NCBI GenBank assembly: GCA_913055735.1
Contig: CAJXKD010000001.1
Location: forward strand, 2,266,281 to 2,330,280
Source of the DNA: an uncultured Rhodospirillales bacterium
Lineage (GTDB): Bacteria; Pseudomonadota; Alphaproteobacteria; Rhodospirillales; UBA2165
Direction of reading: 5' to 3'
DNA length: 64,000 nucleotides
Both the position numbers and the translations under genes were made by a program. This document shows positions 7,771-15,724 of the stretch, one piece after another. The stretch's first letter is position 1, and each line of letters begins with the position of its first letter. Under the pieces are notes generated by a model. That model did no database searches. It saw only the letters and a program-made list of their open reading frames with translations, and had not been told where the DNA came from.

Positions 7771-8373
7771 ATGGACATCAAGCTGATCGAACCGTCCGGT
7801 TTGGAAGTTCTTCTCATCGACCCCGACGCCGCGGCGGCGGGCATGCTCTCCAAGATCATCTCCAGTTCAGGCTACCGCGTTGTCGGTATCGTCAGTGAGC
7901 CCGGCGAATTGCTTGAGGCGATCGAACGTCACAAACCTTCGGTCATGCTCCTCAATCCCGGCGCTTTCGAAGCCCAGTTTCTTACGGCATTGAATGCGCT
8001 GCCAGAGAATTTGCGTCGTCCAACTCTGATGCTCAGCGGTTCGGACGCGCCGCGCGATATGCAAGGCGCTGTCAGCGCAGGCGTAAACGCCTATCTGGTG
8101 GTTGGCATCAACGGCAACCGGCTGCGCGACGGCATCGACCTGGCCGTCGCCAATTTCACAAATGTTGCCTTTCTCAAGAACGAATTGAACGAAGCGCGCT
8201 CGGCACTCGAGGATCGCAAGGTCATCGAACGCGCCAAGGGCCTGATCATGAAACATCGCGGTCTCGGTGAAGCCGAGGCCTATAAGCTGATGCGGAACCG
8301 CGCGATGGAGCGCGGCGTCCGCCTGATCGACATCGCCAACGGAATCAATGAGGCGGCGACGTTGATCGAGTGA
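7771..8373 (+). CDS. ANTAR-domain antitermination regulator (NasT/AmiR-like)
   Basis: The 200-residue protein has a receiver-like domain (about 11-125) and a C-terminal ANTAR RNA-binding domain (about 140-197) with DRKVIERAKGLIMKHRGLGE, AYKLMRNRAMERG and IDIANGI. ANTAR proteins bind paired hexaloop RNA hairpins and prevent transcription termination. The receiver keeps the acidic pair (D17, D19), but the expected phospho-acceptor Asp is Asn62 and the usual Lys is Val111. Control is therefore probably by partner binding, as for NasT with NasS or AmiR with AmiC, not by phosphorylation. No NasS gene is adjacent. The terminator-bearing leader immediately downstream is the obvious target. Confidence 0.9.
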   Translation: MDIKLIEPSGLEVLLIDPDAAAAGMLSKIISSSGYRVVGIVSEPGELLEAIERHKPSVMLLNPGAFEAQFLTALNALPENLRRPTLMLSGSDAPRDMQGAVSAGVNAYLVVGINGNRLRDGIDLAVANFTNVAFLKNELNEARSALEDRKVIERAKGLIMKHRGLGEAEAYKLMRNRAMERGVRLIDIANGINEAATLIE

Positions 8374-8384
8374 CATGTCGGCAT

Positions 8385-8482
8385 CCGGCAACGAAGCCGG
8401 TGTGCCGCAAATACGTAACTGCCGGGCATCAATGATGTCGCTCGGTGCGGCCAACGGCGGCCAAATATGGACAACGGCGTCC
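8385..8482 (+). promoter_or_regulatory. ANTAR-target RNA leader: hexaloop hairpins
   Basis: Three short hairpins carry six-base loops with A at position 1 and G at position 4, the hallmark of ANTAR targets. They are CCGGC-AACGAA-GCCGG at 8385-8400, GGCC-AACGGC-GGCC at 8449-8462, and GGAC-AACGGC-GTCC at 8469-8482. The last is extendable outward to about 6 bp with a G-U pair. The last two share an identical loop, are only 6 bases apart, and form the canonical tandem pair. The 3' strand of the last hairpin overlaps the 5' arm of the terminator that follows, so the two structures exclude each other. Confidence 0.8.
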
Positions 8483-8530
8483 GTGAACCCGGTCTTTCGA
8501 GACCGAGGCTCCGGACGCCTTTTATATTTT
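8476..8530 (+). terminator. Regulated intrinsic terminator before the Nrt-type operon
   Basis: GGCGTCCG (8476-8483) pairs with CGGACGCC (8512-8519), enclosing an inner CGGTCT-TTCG-AGACCG hairpin (8490-8505). The U-rich tail TTTTATATTTT (8520-8530) follows directly. It sits 11 bases before the start codon of the binding-protein gene. Overlap with the second ANTAR hairpin indicates antitermination control. Confidence 0.85.
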
Positions 8531-8541
8531 GGAGAAGACCA

Positions 8542-10179
8542 ATGGGCGCATACGCCAATCCTTTTGATCCGGACAAGTTACTCTGGAACGGCTGTCCGTG
8601 CGGACAGCACCGTTCCCTGATTGAACACCAGATGGCCATGGCCGCCGCGGCCAACGGTGACAACTCCTCGCAGTTTTATTGCGAGGAAATCGATGCCGGT
8701 ACCGGCGCCGGCGCCGTCTCGGGCGGCGGAATTTGTGTGGATCCCAATTGCTTCGTTCGCGATTGCCGCAATCCGGCTCACCGCGCCGGCGGATTGACCG
8801 CGCAGGGCAGCTGCGGAGATCCCGCCTGTTTCGATCCCAACTGCGCCGACCAGCAGGCACTGCCGGCCGAACAGTCGGTGTTCGACGAGGTTGAGCCCGA
8901 TGGCGACGATATGGAACTGGCGCTCGCCCGTTGCGCCGAATCGGCCATCGTGCGGGGCATCTTCGGCACCGATATGAAGCGCCGTAATTTCTTGAAGGCG
9001 GTCGGCGCCTCGACGGCGCTGGCGGCGATCAACTCGATCATTCCCCTGGATGCCGTCAAGGCGGCCATCACCGACGCCAAGGGGGCGCTCGAGAAAACCC
9101 ATCTAAATGTCGGCTTCGTGCCGATCACCTGTGCCACGCCGATCATCATGGCGCATCCGCTCGGCTTCTATAAGAAGTACGGCCTCGACGTGGACGTCAT
9201 CAAGACGGCCGGCTGGGCGGTGTCGCGCGACAAATCCCTGTCGGGCGAATACGACGCGTCGCACCAACTGACGCCGATGCCGCTGGCGATCACCATGGGT
9301 GCCGGTTCGACCGCCGCGCCGTGGACCATGCCGGCCGTCGAAAACATCAACGGCCAGGCCATCGTTCTCGCCACCAAGCATAAGGACAAGAACGATCCCA
9401 AAATGTGGAAGGGCTTCAAGTTCGCAGTGCCCTTCGACTATTCCATGCACAACTTCCTGCTGCGCTACTACGTCGCGGAACATGGGCTCGATCCTGACAA
9501 GGACATCCAGATCCGCGTTCTGCCGCCGCCGGAAATGGTCGCCAACTTGCGCGCCGGCAACGTCGACGGCTATCTGTCGCCCGATCCGTTCAATCAGCGG
9601 GCGGTCTATGACGGCGTCGGCTTCATTCATAAGCTGACCAAGGACATCTGGGAAAAGCATCCCTGCTGCGCCTTTGCCGCAAGCCGCAAGTTCATCGACG
9701 AGAATCCCAACACTTTCCTCGCCCTGTGGAAGTCGATCATGGACGCCACCAACTACGCGTCCATCAAGACGAACCGCAAGGAAATCTCCAAGGCGATCTC
9801 GCCGAAGAACTACCTTAACCAGCCTGTCACCGTGCTGGAACAGGTGTTGGTGGGGACCTACGCCGACGGTCTCGGCAACATCAAGAGAGTGCCGGACCGG
9901 ATTGATTTCGATCCCTTCCCCTGGCACTCCATGGCGGTGTGGATTCTCAGCCAGATGAAGCGCTGGGGCTACGTGAAGGGTGACGTCAACTACAAGGCCA
10001 TCGCGGAGCAAGTCTATCTCGCCACCGACGCGCAAAAGCTGATGGCCGAGATGGCGCTCGACGGTCCTTACGCAACACCTCCGGAGAGCACGTACGAGAA
10101 GTACACCATCATGGGTAAAACCTTCGATCCGTCGAAGCCCGACGAATATGTCGAAAGCTTCGCCATCAAACGGACATAG
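8542..10179 (+). CDS. NrtA/taurine-type ABC substrate-binding protein with Cys-rich N-terminal extension
   Basis: The start at 8542 follows GGAGAAG and lies just after the terminator; a longer in-frame start would be inside the terminator. The protein has 545 residues. From about residue 178 it is an NrtA/SsuA-like type II binding protein (VGFVPITCATPIIMAHPLG, VKTAGWAVSRDK, FKFAVPFDYSMHNFLLRYY). Before it lies a 145-residue extension rich in Cys (C18, C20, C47, C65, C70, C75, C91, C96, C101, C131) with two C-x4-C-x4-C repeats at 65-75 and 91-101. A twin-arginine motif KRRNFLKAVG appears only at about 146-155. Related proteins carry a CSCG-like N-terminus before an internal Tat signal; the paired Cys repeats are the odd part. 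The ligand may be nitrate, nitrite, cyanate or another small nitrogen or sulfur compound. Confidence 0.87.
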   Translation: MGAYANPFDPDKLLWNGCPCGQHRSLIEHQMAMAAAANGDNSSQFYCEEIDAGTGAGAVSGGGICVDPNCFVRDCRNPAHRAGGLTAQGSCGDPACFDPNCADQQALPAEQSVFDEVEPDGDDMELALARCAESAIVRGIFGTDMKRRNFLKAVGASTALAAINSIIPLDAVKAAITDAKGALEKTHLNVGFVPITCATPIIMAHPLGFYKKYGLDVDVIKTAGWAVSRDKSLSGEYDASHQLTPMPLAITMGAGSTAAPWTMPAVENINGQAIVLATKHKDKNDPKMWKGFKFAVPFDYSMHNFLLRYYVAEHGLDPDKDIQIRVLPPPEMVANLRAGNVDGYLSPDPFNQRAVYDGVGFIHKLTKDIWEKHPCCAFAASRKFIDENPNTFLALWKSIMDATNYASIKTNRKEISKAISPKNYLNQPVTVLEQVLVGTYADGLGNIKRVPDRIDFDPFPWHSMAVWILSQMKRWGYVKGDVNYKAIAEQVYLATDAQKLMAEMALDGPYATPPESTYEKYTIMGKTFDPSKPDEYVESFAIKRT

Positions 10180-10204
10180 GGAAACCCCGAGCAAGGAACA
10201 AAGC

Positions 10205-11047
10205 ATGTCCCGGTCAAACCATATTCGCGCGCTTCTTCTCTCGATTGTTCTGCTGCTGGCGTTCGGCGCCATCTGGCAGATCGCCGTCAGCATGGGCGGC
10301 AGTGGAAGCGCGGCGGATATGGACCCGGAATATGCCGCCTTGATGGGCGCGACGGCCAAGGGGCAATCGGCATTGCCGGGTCCCTTGACCGTCCTTGCTC
10401 AAATTTGGGATCATGTTATCGATCCTTTCTATGACGCCGGGCCCAACGATAAAGGCATCGGCATCCAGCTTGCCTATTCCATTGCCCGGGTGCTCGTCGG
10501 TTTTGGCATCGCCGTCATTGTCGCCGTGCCGTTGGGCTTCGTCATCGGCATGTCGCCGTTGTTCTATCGGGCGCTTGATCCGTTCATTCAGATTATGAAG
10601 CCGGTGTCGCCGTTGGCGTGGATGCCGCTGGCGCTCTACACCATCAAGGATTCCATCGTTTCGTCGGTATTCGTCATCTTCATCTGCGCCATTTGGCCGA
10701 TGCTCGTGAACACGGCGTTCGGTGTCGCCTCGGTGCGGAAAGAGTGGCTGAACGTCTCCAAGACCTTGGAGGTGGGCACGCTGCGCACGGCGTTGCGGGT
10801 CATTCTGCCGGCCGCCGCGCCGACCATCATGACCGGCATGCGCATCTCCGTCAGCATTGCCTGGCTGGTGATTGTTGCGGCCGAGATGCTCGTCGGCGGC
10901 ACCGGCATCGGCTACTTCGTTTGGAATGAATGGAACAATCTGTCCATCACCAATGTCATCGCCGCCATTTTCTTTATCGGCCTCATTGGCATGGTTCTCG
11001 ACCTGATCCTCGGGCGCTTGTCGCGTCTTGTGGCCTACGCCGAATAA
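10205..11047 (+). CDS. Nrt/Ssu-type ABC transporter permease
   Basis: I use the ATG at 10205, which has AAGGA 6 bases upstream, not an in-frame start inside the preceding gene. The 280-residue protein has an N-terminal anchor helix, a periplasmic segment, and about five further helices. The binding-protein-dependent permease loop (LEVGTLRTALRVILPAAAP, then GMRI) lies near residues 182-205. It is 25 bases from the binding-protein gene and 29 from the ATPase gene, so all three form an operon. NrtB is the closest named relative; the substrate is inferred only by family. Confidence 0.9.
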   Translation: MSRSNHIRALLLSIVLLLAFGAIWQIAVSMGGSGSAADMDPEYAALMGATAKGQSALPGPLTVLAQIWDHVIDPFYDAGPNDKGIGIQLAYSIARVLVGFGIAVIVAVPLGFVIGMSPLFYRALDPFIQIMKPVSPLAWMPLALYTIKDSIVSSVFVIFICAIWPMLVNTAFGVASVRKEWLNVSKTLEVGTLRTALRVILPAAAPTIMTGMRISVSIAWLVIVAAEMLVGGTGIGYFVWNEWNNLSITNVIAAIFFIGLIGMVLDLILGRLSRLVAYAE

Positions 11048-11076
11048 CAGCTTGAACAAGGACTAAGGAGACCCGG

Positions 11077-12000
11077 ATGTCGGAAACTCAAATCAGCATT
11101 GAAGGCTTGAAGCGAGTATTCCCCGCGTCCGAAGACGACGGCGATTTCACGGTATTCGAAGATGTCTGGTTTAAGGTCAATAAGGGCGAATTCGTCTGTC
11201 TGATCGGCCACTCCGGCTGCGGCAAGACGACGCTGTTGAACATCCTTGCCGGTCTGGACAAAGCCTCCGCCGGTAGCGTTATCGTCGACGGCGAAGAAGT
11301 CGACGGGCCGAGCCTCAACCGGGCGGTCGTGTTTCAAAGCCACGCGTTGATGCCGTGGATGACGGCCATGAACAACATCGCCTTCGCGGTGACTTCCAAG
11401 TGGCCGAACCTGTCGCGCGAGAAGCTTCGCGCGCATTGCCAGAAATATATCGACCTGGTGCGCTTGACCGGTTCCGAATCCAAGAAGCCGTCGCAACTGT
11501 CGGGCGGCATGAAACAGCGTGTCGGCATTGCCCGCGCTATGGCTATCGAGCCGAAGATCATGTTGCTCGACGAACCGTTCAGCGCCCTGGATGCGTTGAC
11601 CCGGGGCAGCCTTCAGGACGAGCTTCTCAGCATTTGCCGCGAGACGGTACAGACGGTGTTCATGATCACCCATGACATCGACGAAGCGCTGTTGCTCGCC
11701 GATCGTATCGTGCTGATGACCAACGGACCGGGCGCCCGCGTGCTGGAGATCGTCGAGAACACGATGCCGCGCGACCGCACCCGCCACGACATGCATAAGC
11801 ACGCGCACTATTACCCGCTGCGCAACCACCTGATCGATTTCCTGGTCGAGCGGTCCGCCAAGTTCCAGGAACGTATTTCGGCACCCGACTACGATCCGCG
11901 CAAACCGAAAGTCGTGCGGCCCGGCGTCGTTGCGCCGCGCACTCTAGATGCAGACGCGGATGAGGTCGCCACCGCGGCCACGTCGCAGGCACGGGCATAG
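11077..12000 (+). CDS. Nrt/Ssu-type ABC transporter ATPase
   Basis: The 307-residue protein shows Walker A GHSGCGKTT (about 45-53), a Q-loop region in VVFQSHALMPWMTAMNNIAF, the signature LSGGMKQRVGIARA, Walker B IMLLDEPFSALDAL and the switch His in MITHDIDEAL. The NrtD/SsuB type is clear. A C-terminal tail of about 45 residues after the nucleotide-binding domain is basic then Ala-rich. AAGGAGA precedes the ATG. It energises the upstream permease. Confidence 0.92.
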   Translation: MSETQISIEGLKRVFPASEDDGDFTVFEDVWFKVNKGEFVCLIGHSGCGKTTLLNILAGLDKASAGSVIVDGEEVDGPSLNRAVVFQSHALMPWMTAMNNIAFAVTSKWPNLSREKLRAHCQKYIDLVRLTGSESKKPSQLSGGMKQRVGIARAMAIEPKIMLLDEPFSALDALTRGSLQDELLSICRETVQTVFMITHDIDEALLLADRIVLMTNGPGARVLEIVENTMPRDRTRHDMHKHAHYYPLRNHLIDFLVERSAKFQERISAPDYDPRKPKVVRPGVVAPRTLDADADEVATAATSQARA

Positions 12001-12080
12001 GCAAAGAGACGCAAAAGAGCAGGAACAAACTGAACCAATCCAAAAACCGGAATTCTCTATTGAACCAAGGAGATTTTAAA

Positions 12081-12755
12081 ATGACCGACAGCATTCAAGC
12101 CAAACTGGGGGCCCTGTTTTCCAGCCGTTCGGCGGCATTGCCGTCTGCGGCGGCCATGGCGATCCTGTTGACCGCGAGCCCGGCCTTTGCGCATCACGCC
12201 ATGGGCGGCGGCGTACCGTCAACTCTGGGGCAGGGACTGTTGTCCGGCTTCGGGCACCCCGTGATCGGCGTCGATCATCTGGCCTTTGTTATCGCCGTCG
12301 GTATCGCCTCTGCCTTCCTAGCGAACCGTTGGATGTCCCCGTTGGCTTTCGTGGCGGGAACCGTCGCGGGATGTCTGTTGATGATCGCGGGCCTGACATT
12401 GCCGCTTACCGAGATCGTGATTACCGCGTCGGTGGTGGCCCTCGGCGCGTTGGTGCTGTCCGGGAAAAGCATCCCGGCGACAGTCTATCCGGTCCTGTTT
12501 GCATTGGCTGGCTTGTTCCACGGTAACGCCTACGGACAGAGCATCGTCGGTGCCGAGGCGACCCCGCTCCTGGCCTACCTCATCGGATTCGCGACGATCC
12601 AATTCGGCATTGCGTTGGGCGCGGGTTGGCTGGTGACGAACATCGGCAAGGCGGTCGCGCCTCAGGCAATCGCGCCGCGTCTCGCCGGGGCGGTTGCGGC
12701 CGGCGTCGGTGTTGCCTTGCTCATCGAGAACATCGAAGGCCTGATCTTCGCCTGA
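12081..12755 (+). CDS. hupE: HupE/UreJ family metal permease
   Basis: The ATG at 12081 follows AAGGAGATTTTAAA and starts a 224-residue protein. A cleavable signal (to ASPAFA) exposes HHAMGGG, followed by the family motif GFGHPVIGVDHLAF near residues 54-67 and about six membrane helices. HupE/UreJ proteins are thought to import nickel or cobalt; the His residues in the motif are the likely metal ligands. The gene lies 80 bases after the ABC ATPase and before a CobW-family metallochaperone, which supports a role in metal supply. Which metal it carries cannot be read here. Confidence 0.85.
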   Translation: MTDSIQAKLGALFSSRSAALPSAAAMAILLTASPAFAHHAMGGGVPSTLGQGLLSGFGHPVIGVDHLAFVIAVGIASAFLANRWMSPLAFVAGTVAGCLLMIAGLTLPLTEIVITASVVALGALVLSGKSIPATVYPVLFALAGLFHGNAYGQSIVGAEATPLLAYLIGFATIQFGIALGAGWLVTNIGKAVAPQAIAPRLAGAVAAGVGVALLIENIEGLIFA

Positions 12756-12768
12756 TGTAGGACGGGGA

Positions 12769-12794
12769 GGGGCGCCGGAACGGTCCGGCGCCCC
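12769..12794 (+). terminator. Perfect GC hairpin after hupE
   Basis: GGGGCGCCGGA and TCCGGCGCCCC make a perfect 11-bp stem with a 4-base loop, 13 bases after the hupE stop. No U-run follows, so it may be a pause or mRNA-stabilising hairpin. A second small hairpin, TGAAGCG-CCG-CGCTTCA, follows at 12808-12824. Confidence 0.45.
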
Positions 12795-12889
12795 ATCCGG
12801 ATGTTCGTGAAGCGCCGCGCTTCATTACCCGAAACGACATGAACCGAGAAGTCATCGATGGCTTCGCCACGCACAACGGAGTGCAAAAA

Positions 12890-13855
12890 ATGGAAACCAA
12901 TAAATTACCCGTAACCGTTCTTACCGGTTACCTGGGCGCCGGGAAGACGACCCTTCTCAACCGCATCCTCTCGGAAGATCACGGCAAGAAATATGCGGTC
13001 GTGGTTAACGAATTCGGTGAGGCCGGCATCGACAACGAACTCGTCGTCAACGCCGATGAGGAAGTGTTCGAAATGAACAACGGCTGTATCTGTTGCACGG
13101 TGCGCGGCGACCTCGTCCGTATTCTCGGCACGCTGATGCTCCGCAAGAACAGTCTGGACGGCATCATCATCGAAACGACGGGTCTCGCCGATCCGGCGCC
13201 GGTGGTGCAGACCTTCTTCGTCGACGACGATGCCAAGCTCAACGTCGATCTCGACAGTATCGTCACGGTCGTCGATGCGCGCCACTTTCTCGACCAGGTG
13301 GATGGCGGGCACGAGGCCCTGGAACAGGTCGCCTTTGCCGACGTGATCCTGCTGAATAAGGTCGATCTCGTGGAGCCAGAACAGCTTGATCGCGTGCGCG
13401 CCCAAATCCGGACGCTCAACCGCTTCGCGCCTCTCCACGAAACGGTGCATAGCGCCGTGGAACTGGCTGAAATCCTCAATCGTGGCGCGTTCGACCTCAA
13501 CCGTCTGCTGGAAATTGAGCCCGCGCTTCTGGAAGAAGAAGACCACGAGCACGACGCCTCCATCACCAGCGTGTCGCTGACCACCGATGTCCCTTTGGAT
13601 GCCGAAAAATTCGCCGCCTGGATCCGGCCCTTCATCATGGAACGCGGTGTCGACATCCTGCGCTGCAAAGGGATTCTCAACCTGGCCGGTCAGGACAATC
13701 GCTATGTGTTCCAGGGCGTCCACATGGTTTTGGAAAGTTCCTGGGGCGCGCCCTGGGGATCGGCGCCGCGCACCAGCCGGTTGGTGTTCATCGGGCGTAA
13801 TCTCGACGAAGCGGAGTTGGAGGAGGCGTTTCTCAAATGTACAGCTCTGCAGTAA
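12890..13855 (+). CDS. CobW/COG0523-family GTPase, metal chaperone
   Basis: The start at 12890 has ACGGAG upstream and gives 321 residues. It contains the P-loop GYLGAGKTTLLN (about 11-22), the metal-binding CxCC motif in NNGCICCTVRGD, the ETTGLADPAP segment, the base-recognition NKVD and an acidic His-containing linker (EEEDHEHDAS) before the C-terminal domain. COG0523 GTPases deliver zinc, cobalt or iron to client enzymes. This copy is distinct from the cobW in the cobalamin cluster at 41542. Its partners are HupE upstream and a WD40 protein overlapping its 3' end. Confidence 0.9.
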   Translation: METNKLPVTVLTGYLGAGKTTLLNRILSEDHGKKYAVVVNEFGEAGIDNELVVNADEEVFEMNNGCICCTVRGDLVRILGTLMLRKNSLDGIIIETTGLADPAPVVQTFFVDDDAKLNVDLDSIVTVVDARHFLDQVDGGHEALEQVAFADVILLNKVDLVEPEQLDRVRAQIRTLNRFAPLHETVHSAVELAEILNRGAFDLNRLLEIEPALLEEEDHEHDASITSVSLTTDVPLDAEKFAAWIRPFIMERGVDILRCKGILNLAGQDNRYVFQGVHMVLESSWGAPWGSAPRTSRLVFIGRNLDEAELEEAFLKCTALQ

Positions 13856-14922
13856 ACGACGATGCCGGCGCCCGGGTCGTTTCCGACCGGGTCAAGTCGG
13901 CGGAAATCGATCTCGGCGCCTATGTGGTCGGCGGCTGCTTCGCCGGCGCGACCGGAACCGCGTTGGTGGCATTGAGTGACGGAACGGCGGCAACGGTCAC
14001 GCCGTCGGCCTTTGAAAGCAGCAAGCCGGTGATCCATGAGCTTCCGGAGATTTGCCTGACGGCGATGGCGGATGCGGACGGCGCCGGTCTGCTGATGGGG
14101 CTTGCCAATGGCGAACTTGCCATGCTGCGCGCTGATGGTGCGCCCGAAACGCTTGCAACGGTGAACAAGGGCTGGATTGAGCGTCTTGCCGTGCACACGC
14201 CGACCGGCCGCCGGGCGTGTTCGGTGAAGCGCACTGTTTATGTCGTCGCGCTGGACGGCGATGTCTTCGCCGCTTTCGGCGATCATGCCAGCACGCCGAC
14301 GGGTCTCGCCTTTTCGCCGGACGGTAATTGTTTGGCGGCGTCCCGATATGACGGGGTCAGCGTCTGGGATCTGCAGACGGGCGCGCTTGCCCAGGACCTC
14401 TCTTGGCATGGCTCGCATACCGCGGTGACCTGGAGCCCGGATGGGAAATTCATCGTTACCGCCATGCAGGATAAGGAATTGCACTGCTGGCGGGTGTCAG
14501 ACGGCAAAAGCATGCGGATGAGCGGTTATCCTGCCAAGATTCGCTCGCTCTCCTGGGCCATGAATGGGCAGTATCTGTGTGTAAGTGGCGCTGACGTGGT
14601 GACCAGCTGGGATTTCGGCGGCAATGGGCCTTCGGGCAAACCGCCGTTGGAACTGGGCTACGTTTACAACGGCATCGCCGTCCAGGTCGCCGCGCATCCG
14701 GAGGAGCCCTGGGTGGCCGCCGGTTATGACGGCGGCTCCGTACTGGTCGGGCATATCGTTGCCGGCGATGCCGTCCTTACCCGCCCGCCGGGCGGCGGCG
14801 CCATCAGCGCTTTGTCTTGGTCGGCGGACGGGACCCAACTCCTCGTCGGCACCGCCGACGGCGCGGTGTCGCGGATCGAGGCGAGCGAAACCGCGCCTGG
14901 CCTATTGACCCTCTCGAGTTGA
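13837..14922 (+). CDS. WD40 repeat protein
   Basis: The 361-residue protein starts inside the end of the CobW-family gene (19-base overlap). It shows WD40-type blades: GLAFSPDGNCLAASRYDGVSVWDL near 150-175, VTWSPDGKFIVTAMQDKELHCW near 195-217, LSWAMNGQYLCVSGADVVTSW, and ALSWSADGTQLLVGTADGAV near the end. No signal peptide is visible. The likely fold is a beta-propeller scaffold for protein contacts. Tight coupling to a COG0523 GTPase suggests it helps the chaperone find or load a client. The 3' end overlaps the convergent gene by 21 bases. Confidence 0.85.
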   Translation: MYSSAVNDDAGARVVSDRVKSAEIDLGAYVVGGCFAGATGTALVALSDGTAATVTPSAFESSKPVIHELPEICLTAMADADGAGLLMGLANGELAMLRADGAPETLATVNKGWIERLAVHTPTGRRACSVKRTVYVVALDGDVFAAFGDHASTPTGLAFSPDGNCLAASRYDGVSVWDLQTGALAQDLSWHGSHTAVTWSPDGKFIVTAMQDKELHCWRVSDGKSMRMSGYPAKIRSLSWAMNGQYLCVSGADVVTSWDFGGNGPSGKPPLELGYVYNGIAVQVAAHPEEPWVAAGYDGGSVLVGHIVAGDAVLTRPPGGGAISALSWSADGTQLLVGTADGAVSRIEASETAPGLLTLSS

Positions 14923-15567
14923 TTGCGACAACGCCGTACGCAGGCGTGTCATTAGGTCGTCGGCGGTGATCACGCCGGTGGACGACAGATCGACGCCGCC
15001 GGTCCGCAGCATGCGCGCCGTCCAAGTGTTGCAGGTGTTCAACAGATGGAACGTCCCTCGCGCTTCGTAGAAGTGGCTGTCCGGGTACAGGCCACGCCCC
15101 ATGGGCGCGGCACGGCCTCCTTCAGGACGCTTGAATTCCGTGGCGATGGCGCCGACCAGGCGCCGGAACCCCTTTTCGGTCAGGGTAACGGAGAGTATTT
15201 CGATATCCGTTGAGGTTGGCGAAGGCGCCTGCGCAAGCCCGGCCATATGCATCACCGATGGCGTTGGGGTGAGGGCGGCGCCGAGGGTTATACCGAGGGT
15301 TTTTCGTTCGGCGGGATAATACTTTCGATCGCCCCAACCGAATTCGAGAAACGACGCCTGGGAAAAATCATCGGCCTCCGCCAGCAAGCCGGTCGCCGAT
15401 ATTTCCGAGCGCGGCATGATAATGGACGTGTGCCAGCCGTTGCTGACCACTTGAAGGTTGTGGATGCGGGACCCCGTATCTGCAGGCGGCAGTGGCGGCT
15501 GCGCGGCGCAGGCGGCCAGCCAAGAGGCAAGAAAGAACCAACCGAATGAGAGGGTAAGACGCTTCAT
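14902..15567 (-). CDS. TIGR02117/DUF2459 family putative lipoprotein
   Basis: The 221-residue protein has a lipoprotein-type signal ending LAAC at about 17-20. It then has the DUF2459 landmarks VSNGWHTSIIMP (about 41-52), FLEFGWGDRKYYPA and a conserved LNTCNTWTARMLR near 175-187. The conserved His and Cys with the GWGD motif suggest an enzyme-like envelope protein, but no function is established. Related genes have been noted near urease loci. It is convergent with, and overlaps, the WD40 gene. Confidence 0.8.
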   Translation of the reverse strand: MKRLTLSFGWFFLASWLAACAAQPPLPPADTGSRIHNLQVVSNGWHTSIIMPRSEISATGLLAEADDFSQASFLEFGWGDRKYYPAERKTLGITLGAALTPTPSVMHMAGLAQAPSPTSTDIEILSVTLTEKGFRRLVGAIATEFKRPEGGRAAPMGRGLYPDSHFYEARGTFHLLNTCNTWTARMLRTGGVDLSSTGVITADDLMTRLRTALSQSTREGQ

Positions 15568-15724
15568 GAAGGCAGGATAGAACGCAGTCGAGGGCCGGGG
15601 CCAGACGATATGGGTATTTGAACGTGACGGCCGTGGAACGCGCGACGGGCTCGTCGGTTTAGCGTTCTATCAATATGTCGGCCCTATTTTGCGGCGTACT
15701 GGATCGCAAAAAGAATGGGCGACG

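Noticed and set aside
8431..8436. AATGAT as another ANTAR hexaloop
   Set aside because: It has A1 and G4, but the flanks do not pair beyond one base pair; a three-base loop with a CATC/GATG stem is as likely.
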